Source of the DNA: Candidatus Poribacteria bacterium
GTDB taxonomy: Bacteria > Poribacteria > WGA-4E > WGA-3G
Direction: 5' to 3'
DNA length: 64,000 bases
Assembly (NCBI GenBank): GCA_022821495.1
Contig: JAJEDN010000061.1
Coordinates: 98,117-162,116 of the forward strand
Shown: positions 27,182 to 35,725 of the stretch, piece by piece
Numbering within the stretch: the stretch's first letter is position 1
Layout of the letters: each line of letters starts with the position of its first letter
Translations under genes and position numbers: made by a program
Notes under the pieces: generated by a model
What the model was told of the DNA's origin: nothing
The model's input: only the letters and a program-made list of their open reading frames with translations
Databases searched by the model: none

Positions 27182-27378
27182 GATATTCCTTAGGACTTAC
27201 GCAAATTTAGTAGGAAGGGGATATTTTTTCCACATTTAACCCCCTAAATCCCCCTTATCAGGGGGACTTTAAGAGGCAGTCGCAAATTTAGTAGGAAGGG
27301 GATATTTTTTTCACATTTAACCCCCTAAATCCCCCTTATCAGGGGGACTTTAAGAGGCAGTGCGTTAGGATATTCCTT
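27174..27378. repeat. MITE-like element with tandemly repeated interior, flanked by direct repeats
   Basis: The sequence TGCGTTAGGATATTCCTT occurs at both ends (27174-27191 and 27361-27378); the left copy contains the vWA stop codon. Between them lie TAGGACTTACGCA (27191-27203) and two copies of an ~80-base unit (GCAAATTTAGTAGGAAGG start, CCCCCT...AGGGGG stem). The normal right terminal repeat is missing. Confidence 0.82.
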
Positions 27379-28761
27379 TTATTGTCGAAACGGTTTTTCC
27401 AGTTGCGTCTGCATAAGTCTCTCTAAAATTTGCAGACGCAACGCCGTTTCAACGTCGGAAACTTCAGGTTTGCCAGCGAGATTATTCGTCTCACTCGGAT
27501 CGTTTTGCACATCAAACAACAGATAGACTTCACCGTCCTTGTTGAGCGCAGCCTTCCATTGTTGATTGAGCAACATAATCTCGCCTTGTATTTCGGAAAT
27601 CGCAAAATCACGATGCGTCGTTTCTGGGGCTGTTAGCACCGGACACAACGATTTTCCGAATTGACGATGCACCAGTTCACCGCCCGCCATTTCGACAAGC
27701 GTTGGACCGATATCAATCCATTCCGTTGGGCTGTCACAGATGCTTCCGGCGTTTGCGTTGTCTGGCGTTCGCACGAGTAGTGGTATCCGAACCGCACCGT
27801 TGAGGAAGTTGCTTTTGTAGATGAGTCCATAATCGCCGTTCATCTCACCGTGGTCGGAGGTATGCACGATGATTGTGTTTTCGAGTTCACCGCGTGCCGC
27901 GATTGTGTCAAGGATCTCACCAATCTGTGCATCAATAAGCGTAACGTTGCCTGCATAATTTGCCCGGAGTCTACCGATTTCACCCGTTTCAAACGCAGGG
28001 TTCATCCGCGCCATAAGTTGATCTAAGTGTCCACGCGGACGTTCTCCGACAGATGGACGCTGGATGGCTGATGGCATCTCTGCTGGATCGTACATACTGG
28101 CGTAAGGTTCGGGTGTATCCCACGGCTCATGTGGTCCTCCGAAACTCACCCAACAGCACCAAGGCTCTTGCCGATCGTAGTGCTGAAGGTACTGCTTTGC
28201 CTGTTGCCCGACGTACACATCGGCATAGTTTTCAAGTCCTAACGTTGATGGACGCACAAGGTAAGGTTTTGTGCTAAACCGTTCACGATAATCCGCTCGG
28301 TAAGCATCCCATAATCCTTTTTCTTCCCACGCCGCGGTCATGTGCGATAAGACCTTCGCGCTTGCCCGTGGTCCGCCGATTTCGTTTACATCGTCCAATC
28401 CGTAAGCATTCATTAATCCCTCGCGCTCGCGCAAGTCCCCGCCGTGTGGATGTAGATGTGTTTTGCCGAAAAGGCTTGTTCGGTAGCCTGCGTCGCGCAT
28501 CGCTTGCATCCATGTCGGCGTTTCTGATGGCATCGTGTGGTTCATATTGTTCCAAACGCCGGTGTTATGCGGATACAAACCTGTTGCCAAACTGAGCCGT
28601 GTCGGAATACAGACGGGTGATGTCGTGACACAGTTGGTAAATTGTACGCCTTCGCTTGCGATGCGATCCAAATTCGGGGTCTGCACCCAATCGCCACTGC
28701 AACCCATGGCATCCCAACGCTGCTGATCTGTCATTAATAAAAGGATATTCGGAGTTCCCAT
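27379..28761 (-). CDS. Sulfatase (alkaline-phosphatase superfamily)
   Basis: 460 residues, a type I sulfatase. The formylglycine motif is C51-I-P-T-R55 (SPVCIPTRLSLATGLYP), and metal ligands are seen in LLLMTDQQRWD and HTSDHGEMNGDYGL. There is no signal peptide, so it probably works in the cytoplasm, or export is by another route. It hydrolyses sulfate esters, or possibly phosphonate/phosphate esters, of unknown identity. The start is 2 bases from the end of the TIM-barrel gene upstream, so the two are coupled: desulfation followed by sugar isomerisation is a natural reading. Confidence 0.92.
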   Translation of the reverse strand: MGTPNILLLMTDQQRWDAMGCSGDWVQTPNLDRIASEGVQFTNCVTTSPVCIPTRLSLATGLYPHNTGVWNNMNHTMPSETPTWMQAMRDAGYRTSLFGKTHLHPHGGDLREREGLMNAYGLDDVNEIGGPRASAKVLSHMTAAWEEKGLWDAYRADYRERFSTKPYLVRPSTLGLENYADVYVGQQAKQYLQHYDRQEPWCCWVSFGGPHEPWDTPEPYASMYDPAEMPSAIQRPSVGERPRGHLDQLMARMNPAFETGEIGRLRANYAGNVTLIDAQIGEILDTIAARGELENTIIVHTSDHGEMNGDYGLIYKSNFLNGAVRIPLLVRTPDNANAGSICDSPTEWIDIGPTLVEMAGGELVHRQFGKSLCPVLTAPETTHRDFAISEIQGEIMLLNQQWKAALNKDGEVYLLFDVQNDPSETNNLAGKPEVSDVETALRLQILERLMQTQLEKPFRQ

Positions 28762-28763
28762 CG

Positions 28764-29606
28764 CTATCCTCGTTCGATTCCTGCTTCGGTAAAGGCATTT
28801 GATAAAGTCTGATAAGAGAGGGTTGCCGCAGCGAGGGGATCGTAATCTTCGCGTGCCTGCACCATAAAACTCACCTCAGCAGTGATAAATCCATCGTAAC
28901 CGTGTGTTTGCATCTCTTTAAGATAGCCGACATAATCGAAAGTACCTTCGCCGGGGATAAGAAATTCAAAATCGGGTGCGATACCGCGTTGGTCTTTCAC
29001 ATGCGTGTGTGCTGAAACGGGTGCTAACGCTGCGACTGTCTCTTCCGTCGGCATACCGACAATATCAAAATGGCTGATGTCGAAGTTGACTTTGAGGTAG
29101 GGCGAATCGACGATTTTTAGCAGTTCAAGCACTTTCGCGGGGGTATCAATAATCGCACCGATATGTGGTTCCATAGCGATCGTAACACCGCGCGATGCCC
29201 CGTAATCAACGAGTTCTCCTAACCGTTCCGCGAGGCGTTCTTTGTTTCGGTCCCAATCCTCAGGTTTGCCACCGGGAGTCGTATTCACTGCAGGGAGTTC
29301 ATCCCCTTGCGCAAGTTCCACTGCGAGATCAACGCCGCCTTTCAGCCGCCACATGTTTTTTTCATGTGCATCTGGGTCTGTTTCCAATAAACTTGAGTGT
29401 GCCGCGATTGCCGGCAGTGCCAAGTTATGTTGCTTTAAGAGAGAGGCAATTCGTTTCCGTTCTGCAGCATCAAGCGTGCTGAGTTCAGTCGTAAAGCGCG
29501 GAATGATGGTCAGTTCAATTCCATCGTATCCGAGACCCGCTAAATGGGAGATGGCGGTATCTATCGGTACGGTGGGCATTCCCCATGTGCTATATCCAAG
29601 TTTCAT
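28764..29606 (-). CDS. Sugar phosphate isomerase/epimerase (AP-endonuclease 2 type TIM barrel)
   Basis: 280 residues of the xylose-isomerase-like TIM barrel family: LGYSTWGMPTVP at the N-terminus, LGYDGIELTI, the metal ligand Glu in VTIAMEPHIG, NFDISHFDIVG, HVKDQRG and GFITAEVSFM. Members include hydroxypyruvate isomerase, inosose dehydratase and tagatose epimerases; the substrate cannot be told. It is the first gene of a two-gene unit with the sulfatase. Confidence 0.85.
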   Translation of the reverse strand: MKLGYSTWGMPTVPIDTAISHLAGLGYDGIELTIIPRFTTELSTLDAAERKRIASLLKQHNLALPAIAAHSSLLETDPDAHEKNMWRLKGGVDLAVELAQGDELPAVNTTPGGKPEDWDRNKERLAERLGELVDYGASRGVTIAMEPHIGAIIDTPAKVLELLKIVDSPYLKVNFDISHFDIVGMPTEETVAALAPVSAHTHVKDQRGIAPDFEFLIPGEGTFDYVGYLKEMQTHGYDGFITAEVSFMVQAREDYDPLAAATLSYQTLSNAFTEAGIERG

Positions 29607-29750
29607 TTTTAATTTTCCTTGCGGTTAAATGGTGTGAGTTTGAACTTCAGCACCTTTTTCTTCAGTCCGCCTTCCACTACGTTACACAAGTTGTTAACTG
29701 AGTACTGCAAGGTTGCGTAGCAACCGTACTGACAACTTGAAAAAAAGATG

Positions 29751-30410
29751 TCAAGAGATTATATTGAGCCAATCGCTTAATAAGAAATCAACCCGTTGAA
29801 TAAGCAACGCGACACGACCCATAACCGTATTTCCGAATGCCGAACCAAACCCGATCATAAGAAAGGCGATACCGACCTTTGAAAGCCATTTGACGGGCCC
29901 CCGATGCTCTACCGAAAAGAAGAAATAGGTAAGCGTACAAATGACCCCAATAACCATAAGGATCGCTTCAAAAGTGCCCCAACCAGAGAGCGTGCCTGCA
30001 TGAATGGCTGCAAACGGGGCAATTGTTCCGCGCGTCTGTTCAAATATGTTCGCACGCAGCACATTCGGAATCGCAATTCCTGAACCGAATCCGATAAGAA
30101 TAGCAATCGGGTAGCGGATTAGCCATGTGTGTCGAGGCGATAAACGGGCAAAAAACAGCAGACCGATACAGATCGGAATGAGTTTGATAAAACCGCTGGA
30201 TGATTCTCCTTCTACTGCTGCTACAAAAGGTTTCCAAGCAAACGGGATAAATCCTTGATAGATAGATAGGACAATTCCATACCCAACAGATACGCCTACA
30301 AAGAGGTGTTCGGCAAAGCGATAGAACGGGTTATCTTGATAAAGAACGCTGTAGATGGAGAGTGTCAGAAACGCTGCAACCCAAATTCCAATTAAACTCC
30401 AGAAATCCAT
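29751..30410 (-). CDS. Unknown membrane protein, last gene of a four-gene membrane operon
   Basis: 219 residues from the ATG at 30410 (a TTG one codon upstream also opens the frame); GAGGA precedes it. About six membrane segments: SLIGIWVAAFLTLSIYSVLY, FVGVSVGYGIVLSIY, LIPICIGLLFFARL, YPIAILIGFGSGIAI, ILMVIGVICTLTYFFF and GIAFLMIGFGSAFGN. No enzymatic motif and no family recognised. It starts 4 bases after the stop of the upstream gene, so translation is coupled. Confidence 0.75.
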   Translation of the reverse strand: MDFWSLIGIWVAAFLTLSIYSVLYQDNPFYRFAEHLFVGVSVGYGIVLSIYQGFIPFAWKPFVAAVEGESSSGFIKLIPICIGLLFFARLSPRHTWLIRYPIAILIGFGSGIAIPNVLRANIFEQTRGTIAPFAAIHAGTLSGWGTFEAILMVIGVICTLTYFFFSVEHRGPVKWLSKVGIAFLMIGFGSAFGNTVMGRVALLIQRVDFLLSDWLNIIS

Positions 30411-30414
30411 CAAA

Positions 30415-31215
30415 CTATTCCTCCCGTGCCCTATGAATAAAATAAGTTATGTTGCCAATGATTACCAGTACCACAATCAACAGATGGACAAACGATTCTA
30501 CATTTATCCATTGCATCCCTTTTGCAGGGGCACCTACGAGGTTCTCGTACTCCGCTGCTCCCAAAATTCCAGACAGCAAGCCCACTAACTGTCCGGTCTG
30601 CAAATATGGAAACATTTGTGCGATAATAACACCTGTCACCCCCGCTGCGATTTTTTGGTTGTACTGCACATTAGCGTAGATGATCCATGACTCTATCGTA
30701 TCGCTGGAGGCGAAATCGACCAGAAGATCAATTTGGTCATAGTTCGTAATATTTTGCATCATTGGGATTTCACTAATAGCAGTACCGTTGTAATCCGTAT
30801 CATATACACTGGCGATGTCAGTCCCAATGCCAAGAATCACTTGGACATCTCCGGGACGATAGCCCAAAAAGACATAATCTTCACCCTCCACTGCCTCTTT
30901 TTCTGCGGCGACTTCTTGTATAAGGTCACTTACTAAGGTAGGGGCATCTACAACCAGTGTAATGCCGATAACACGTATGTCTTTATCGAAACACTGTTTC
31001 AACAACGCTTTTGCCATAGGATTCAGTTCGGCTAAAGAGGAGGGCCCATAATCAAAGGCTATCATGATCGTTGACCCCGCAGGAAGGGCTTCGACATAAT
31101 CATAAAATTTCTGTGTCGGTTCAGATACTGAGACAGGTAAATTGACGGATAACAGCATCGGAATAATAACTGCCAACGCTACCAAGATAAAAACAATTCG
31201 TCGATCCATATTCAT
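30415..31215 (-). CDS. Unknown membrane-anchored protein of the four-gene membrane operon
   Basis: 266 residues. One N-terminal membrane segment (RIVFILVALAVIIPMLLSV) and one near the C-terminus (ESFVHLLIVVLVIIGNITYF) hold a central soluble alpha/beta domain: AGSTIMIAFDYGPSSLAELN, DKDIRVIGITLVV, VFLGYRPGDVQVILGIGTDI, QIDLLVDFAS. Alternating beta strands and helices suggest a Rossmann-like fold, perhaps with a bound ligand. Strong GGAGGAG site. No family recognised. Confidence 0.75.
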   Translation of the reverse strand: MNMDRRIVFILVALAVIIPMLLSVNLPVSVSEPTQKFYDYVEALPAGSTIMIAFDYGPSSLAELNPMAKALLKQCFDKDIRVIGITLVVDAPTLVSDLIQEVAAEKEAVEGEDYVFLGYRPGDVQVILGIGTDIASVYDTDYNGTAISEIPMMQNITNYDQIDLLVDFASSDTIESWIIYANVQYNQKIAAGVTGVIIAQMFPYLQTGQLVGLLSGILGAAEYENLVGAPAKGMQWINVESFVHLLIVVLVIIGNITYFIHRAREE

Positions 31216-31221
31216 TATGTG

Positions 31222-31872
31222 TTAATCTCCTCCGCCCAAGTATGAACGCTCAATGCCTAATATAATCCGGATAGACTGTGAGATTACACCCAAACTAACC
31301 CCGAGAATAATTCCACGTCTCGCTGAGAGATTCGGGTTATCCAAAATCCACTGGCGTGCCTCTGATACTTTATCCGCCCAAGGGCTCCAAGACATAATTG
31401 AGTTCCAAATGAAATCGCCCATCGGGACGTTCCCCATCATTACCACCACTGCAGTAATCAGCAACAGGGAAGCTTCAAAAGTTCGAGCGCGGAAAGCACG
31501 ATAGGCTGCTGAAGCAATGAAGAACGCCAGCAGCGAAAACATTGTCGCATCCATTGGTAGCTGGACGTTGTTGTATAACCACTCAAATATAGAATTCTGG
31601 GGTCCAAACCGGATACCGATCACGACCATTATAGTAAGCCCTGCAAATACAACGAGACTGTACTGCCAATGTTCTGTTCGGCGACGAATTCGCGTTGTAT
31701 GCGTCTGAATGAGTGTTACCGTTGCTAACACTAACGCAAATGGTCCAATAATGAGCACCCAACTGATAACTTCCTCGTAAATCCATTGCGAAACTGAGTG
31801 CGGGCTGAATCGTGTGAAGATCATTGCAATCCCGAAAACAAAGCAGAGAACTAAAGGGACTTGTCGCTTCAT
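31222..31872 (-). CDS. Unknown polytopic membrane protein of the four-gene membrane operon
   Basis: 216 residues from the ATG at 31872, chosen because AGGAGG stands 4-5 bases before it; the longer frame overlaps the preceding gene. About five to six membrane segments (VPLVLCFVFGIAMIF, WVLIIGPFALVLATVTL, YSLVVFAGLTIMVVIG, ATMFSLLAFFIASAAY, ASLLLITAVVVMMG, GIILGVSLGVISQSIRIILG). No motif recognised. Confidence 0.75.
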   Translation of the reverse strand: MKRQVPLVLCFVFGIAMIFTRFSPHSVSQWIYEEVISWVLIIGPFALVLATVTLIQTHTTRIRRRTEHWQYSLVVFAGLTIMVVIGIRFGPQNSIFEWLYNNVQLPMDATMFSLLAFFIASAAYRAFRARTFEASLLLITAVVVMMGNVPMGDFIWNSIMSWSPWADKVSEARQWILDNPNLSARRGIILGVSLGVISQSIRIILGIERSYLGGGD

Positions 31873-31880
31873 AAAACCTC

Positions 31881-33026
31881 CTAACTTACCCGCTGTAAGA
31901 ATGTTGTGATCCAACCGGTGCCAGATAATTCAAGTGCCACACCCAATATGATAGCAGCAAAAATAAGAAACTTGCCCCAATCTTGCCCTCTCAGGCTTCC
32001 GAGTAACATCGGTTCTCTGGAAAGGTAAGCACTCGCAGCATAAAGTTCTTCGCCAATTAAGGTGTAGTCACATGCAGCGATAAAAAATGGGAGTTGGTGT
32101 TCTGAATCTGTTCCAGCGATCTGGATAGCACCGACAGAATTACCCGTTTCGGCAAGTATGAGAGATTCGGCGTAGAAGGTCCCTTGTAGAAATATCGCTG
32201 CCGGTTTCTCACGTAGCATCATGCCTTCTACACCTGCAGCGTAAGCGAATTGGCTACTCGTGACAAAAAAGATGTCGTCTTCATTGTAGACATCCGGACG
32301 CCCTTCTTCAAGATAAGCGGTTTTTACCATTTCACGCACGACATTTAGCACAATTGGATCCCGGCACGGCACACGCAATGGGGTCTCATAGTCAGCTGTA
32401 CGCCGAGCAACCTGTCCCAAAATCGTCATACTTGCAATCGTCGCGACCCCGCTGACACCACCAAGCCCTAATGAGTAAAGGATAGAACGCCCCATTTCTG
32501 TCGCTCTACCGATCGCTTCATCGACCGCCTCAAGACCAGGAATGCGTCGGACAAATATATCTTTACCGCTTCGTGCGTCATAAATATTCCAAAGTATTGC
32601 TGCAGAAAAAAGGAGCATGGCAATAAGCAACGGGATTTTGCCTGTATGAAACCATTCGCCTGTCCCTTCAACAAGCGGCGTCTGTTCGGAATCTACTGTT
32701 GCCTCTGTTTCGCCAACTGCACGCACAATGTAGGTGTAAGCCGTGCCTTTTTCAATAGCGGAATCAACATAAGTCGTTGTTCCGGCAGGCAACAGTTCAC
32801 CGATTTCTTCAAGATCACCGCCTGCAATCTGTCGTAGGATTTGATAGCCGCTGATGCCACTACCCTCAGCTGCCGCGTCCCATTTAATGGTAATACTGGA
32901 TCCATCATCGTTAGGTGTATCCATTGCCGTAACGCTTGATGGAGGCGCGAGTCCTTGGCTGAACGCAGTGCCAACGCTTAGGCACAAAACCAAGGTAACG
33001 ACTATCCATTGAGTTGTTTTTAGCAT
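31881..33026 (-). CDS. Fibronectin type III plus membrane domain protein, first gene of the membrane operon
   Basis: 381 residues from the ATG at 33026 (the TTG at 33044 lacks a signal-like start). Signal peptide to about VGTAFSQG, then one FN3 domain (PSSVTAMDTPNDDGSSITIKWDAAAEGSGISGYQ words, ending near YTYIVRAVG), a membrane segment (IPLLIAMLLFSAAILWNIY), a ~190-residue cytoplasmic-looking domain (RRIPGLEAVDEAIGRATEMG, LRVPCRDPIVLNVVREMV, AAIFLQGTFYAESLILAETG) and a final membrane helix (FLIFAAIILGVALELSG). The architecture recalls the DUF6754 proteins, which is a guess from memory. Function unknown. Confidence 0.78.
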   Translation of the reverse strand: MLKTTQWIVVTLVLCLSVGTAFSQGLAPPSSVTAMDTPNDDGSSITIKWDAAAEGSGISGYQILRQIAGGDLEEIGELLPAGTTTYVDSAIEKGTAYTYIVRAVGETEATVDSEQTPLVEGTGEWFHTGKIPLLIAMLLFSAAILWNIYDARSGKDIFVRRIPGLEAVDEAIGRATEMGRSILYSLGLGGVSGVATIASMTILGQVARRTADYETPLRVPCRDPIVLNVVREMVKTAYLEEGRPDVYNEDDIFFVTSSQFAYAAGVEGMMLREKPAAIFLQGTFYAESLILAETGNSVGAIQIAGTDSEHQLPFFIAACDYTLIGEELYAASAYLSREPMLLGSLRGQDWGKFLIFAAIILGVALELSGTGWITTFLQRVS

Positions 33027-33200
33027 AAATATTATATTCCTCAAGAGTAGTTATCAGTATAATAGTTCCGAGTTACCAGTTCCGAGTTACCAGTTAAAGA
33101 GGTATGTTGTAGCAGTAGCAGGAAAGGTAACCGCCACAATGTGTTAACTGAGTACTGAAAGATTTTTCGCAGAAAAATCGTACTGAGAACTGACAACTAT

Positions 33201-34289
33201 TTAAAAACACTGCGATATGGCTTCTAAAACGTGCTGATCGTCTATATCGTTTCGGATAACAACTTCTCCAATACATGTCGGCAAGATGAGGCGGAGTTTA
33301 CCGCCGAGTGTCTTTTTGTCTAAATACATCGCATCATGTATGGCTTCTGGCTTTAGGTCGAGTGGGAACGTGAGCGGCAATTTCGCCCGGTTTAAAAGTG
33401 TGCGTTGCCGTTGAAAATCGGCTTCAGAGAACATCCCCAAATTAACGGCTAATTGCGCCGCGCAGTTCATGCCGATAGAGACCGCTTCGCCGTGTCGATA
33501 CCTGTTGTAATGTGTCAATGCCTCAAGCGCGTGTCCGAAAGTATGTCCGTAGTTAAGCACCATCCGTAAGTTGTTTTCTTTCTCATCTTTCGCTACGATT
33601 TCTGCCTTGTTAAGGCACGCGCTTGAAATCATTTCAATAAGCGTAGCATCTTCTAAATTCAGGATAGCCTCCAAGTTTTCCTCGACCATCTGAAACAGCG
33701 GTTCATCTCGGATAACTCCCATCTTGATAACTTCGATAAGTCCTGCACGAATGTCGCGTTGTGGTAAAGTTTTGAGGGTATCTACGTCGATGAGCACCAA
33801 TTTGGGTTGATGGAATGCACCGATCAGGTTCTTGCCTTTTGGGTGATTAATCGCTGTCTTGCCGCCAACGCTTGCATCAACTTGTGCCTGCAGTGTTGTT
33901 GGGATCTGGACGTAAGGGATACCACGCATGTACACCGATGCCGCAAAACCGCCTAAGTCTCCGATGACACCGCCACCCAGCGCGATAAGCGTTGAACCGC
34001 GGTCCAGTTGATGTGCGACCAAACTATCTTGTATGCGGGAGAACTGTGTTAACGATTTGCTTTCTTCACCAGCGGGGACCTCAATTGTATTGACATCAAG
34101 CTCCGAGTCTACAAGGCTTTGGTGAATGACAGGCACGTACCGCGCTTTAACAAACGCATCCGTAACGATAAGCACCTTATTTGATTTTATATGCGGCGTA
34201 AGATGTTCTCCGACTCGGTTCAGAAGTCCTGTTCCTACAACAATTGCGTAACTATCATCACCGAGTGCTACATGTAAAGTTTTCGTCAT
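33201..34289 (-). CDS. aroB: 3-dehydroquinate synthase
   Basis: 362 residues, full length. Typical blocks are LIALGGGVIGDLGGFAASVYMRG, PTTLQAQVDASVGGKTAINHPKGKNLIGAF, LRMVLNYGHTFGHALEA and RHGEAVSIGM; the metal ligands (Glu of GLIEVIKMG, His of NYGHTFGHALE and RHGEAV) are present. It makes 3-dehydroquinate from DAHP in the shikimate pathway with NAD and a divalent metal. Its start overlaps the end of aroK by 4 bases (ATGA), so both are coupled. Confidence 0.97.
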   Translation of the reverse strand: MTKTLHVALGDDSYAIVVGTGLLNRVGEHLTPHIKSNKVLIVTDAFVKARYVPVIHQSLVDSELDVNTIEVPAGEESKSLTQFSRIQDSLVAHQLDRGSTLIALGGGVIGDLGGFAASVYMRGIPYVQIPTTLQAQVDASVGGKTAINHPKGKNLIGAFHQPKLVLIDVDTLKTLPQRDIRAGLIEVIKMGVIRDEPLFQMVEENLEAILNLEDATLIEMISSACLNKAEIVAKDEKENNLRMVLNYGHTFGHALEALTHYNRYRHGEAVSIGMNCAAQLAVNLGMFSEADFQRQRTLLNRAKLPLTFPLDLKPEAIHDAMYLDKKTLGGKLRLILPTCIGEVVIRNDIDDQHVLEAISQCF

Positions 34290-34828
34290 TTTGAATCTCT
34301 AACACTTTTCGCAAAGACCCGTTTGATATACGCCATAACCTCTCCGAACGAGCGTCCTGTCGTTTCCACCATATAATCGGCTTTTGCATAATAGGGGTGT
34401 CGTTCTTCCAGCATAGAACGGATCTTTGTGAGGGCGTCGGGGGTTTGAAGCAGGGGGCGGTGCGATTGATGTCGAACGCGTTGATAGATCTCTTCTGCTG
34501 TCGCTGTTAGGCAAAAAATGATACCGTTCCGTCTGAGTTCGACCATATTGGTTTCTTTCAAGACAACACCGCCACCAGTGGAGATAATATGGTTATCCAG
34601 TTTTGATACTTGACGAACAGCTTCGCTTTCAAGTTCTCGAAAGGCAGGTTCTCCGTCTTTAGAAAATATATCGCTGATACGCCGCTGGCTATCACGTTCG
34701 ATGACATCGTCTGTATCCACATAGCGCATCCGAAGTTGCGTGGAAAGCCGTCTACCTATGGAGGTTTTTCCGGTTCCCATGAAACCGACAAGTACAATGT
34801 TGGGTGTTTTTTTTTCTTGTCGTTCCAC
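34286..34828 (-). CDS. aroK: Shikimate kinase
   Basis: 180 residues, normal length. P-loop GFMGTGKTS (K21), shikimate-binding DTDDVIERD and GEPAFRELE, STGGGVVL, and the adenine-site RHQSHRPLL are all present. It phosphorylates shikimate with ATP. It is the first gene of the aroK-aroB pair. Confidence 0.96.
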   Translation of the reverse strand: MERQEKKTPNIVLVGFMGTGKTSIGRRLSTQLRMRYVDTDDVIERDSQRRISDIFSKDGEPAFRELESEAVRQVSKLDNHIISTGGGVVLKETNMVELRRNGIIFCLTATAEEIYQRVRHQSHRPLLQTPDALTKIRSMLEERHPYYAKADYMVETTGRSFGEVMAYIKRVFAKSVRDSK

Positions 34829-34946
34829 CTGTTTCCCCTAAGCTCGGAAGGCGCGATTTGAAATCGACTCCCGGTTCGTTACTCGGAAGGCATTTACTGA
34901 CAACTGATAACCATTATACTGTTTTTGGGAAATATTGTAAAGGTTT

Positions 34947-34975
34947 TTGCATGAATTTTTAAGGTGTGGTATAAT
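34947..34975 (+). promoter_or_regulatory. Promoter of the GNAT gene
   Basis: TTGCAT (34947-34952), a 17-base spacer and consensus TATAAT (34970-34975) with extended TGTGG before it. AAGGAG (about 35010) precedes the ATG at 35023. Confidence 0.8.
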
Positions 34976-35022
34976 CTCGGCTAACTGACAACCTTATTTT
35001 AGATAAGCGAAGGAGAAGGCAG

Positions 35023-35619
35023 ATGGCACGACAACTCAGGATGGTACGTCCGAATTTAGAAGATTTACCGGAACTTGAACTTCCCGTAGGTTACGGGATG
35101 CGCACCTATCGCAAAGGGGATGAGGTACACTGGGCACGTATCATCAGTGACTCGTTTGGTGGGCGGAAACGTACCGCACAAGATACGGAAAATGAAATTA
35201 CGAACAGGGATGTATTTGTTCCTGATGGATTCTACTTCGCAACGCATTGTGATGTCCCTGTTGGAACTGCCTGCGCTTGGCGGCAATCTGTTGATGAAAA
35301 GGATGTCGGATATGTGCACATGGTAGGTGTTGTTGCTGAACATACCGGACATAAACTCGGAAAATGGGTATCACTCGCTGTCCTCTGCTACTTTCGGGAC
35401 AATAACTTCAAGTGTTCGATGTTGGACACCGACGATTTTCGCGTCCCCGCCATCAAAACTTATCTAAATTTAGGGTTCATACCTGTTTATGTTGAAGCAG
35501 AGCAACCAGAGCGGTGGCGAAATATTTTTGAAAAATTGGAGTTGACACATCCGGCAGCACAGATCGCAAACGTTAAAGAAATACTCTCTGAGGAGTTATG
35601 GGCGAAAGTCTCAGCTTAA
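35023..35619 (+). CDS. GNAT-family N-acetyltransferase
   Basis: 198 residues with a single GNAT fold: substrate part to ~80, then VGTACAWRQSVDEKDVGYVHMVGVVAEHTGHKLGKW split across strands 4-5 and the acetyl-CoA loop (VAEHTGHKLGKWV, a variant of the Q/RxxGxG/A motif), then DTDDFRVPAIKTYLNLGFIPVY, the typical C-terminal strand-helix. It transfers an acetyl group from acetyl-CoA to an unknown amine. A truncated relative of its first 26 residues follows at 35645. Confidence 0.88.
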   Translation: MARQLRMVRPNLEDLPELELPVGYGMRTYRKGDEVHWARIISDSFGGRKRTAQDTENEITNRDVFVPDGFYFATHCDVPVGTACAWRQSVDEKDVGYVHMVGVVAEHTGHKLGKWVSLAVLCYFRDNNFKCSMLDTDDFRVPAIKTYLNLGFIPVYVEAEQPERWRNIFEKLELTHPAAQIANVKEILSEELWAKVSA

Positions 35620-35644
35620 AGATATAGTGGAAGATCAACTCAGA

Positions 35645-35725
35645 ATGAACTTACACGGTTTGAAGAATCTGCCGCGGCTTCAATGTCCTGATGGCTATCA
35701 CATTCGGAGCTATCAGCAAAAATGA
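35645..35725 (+). pseudogene. Remnant of a second GNAT gene (N-terminal 26 codons)
   Basis: ATG 35645 opens MNLHGLKNLPRLQCPDGYHI then RSYQQK and stops at 35723-35725. It lines up with the start of the intact GNAT upstream (NLEDLPELELPVGYGMRTYRK): L--LP-L--P-GY--R-Y. The stop overlaps the ATG of the next gene (ATGA). It is either a broken duplicate or a short leader peptide coupling translation of the membrane protein gene. Confidence 0.7.

Noticed and set aside
27201..27360. Two-unit repeat as a CRISPR array
   Set aside because: Only two units, no unique spacers, no cas genes, and the unit is the core of the MITE-like family.
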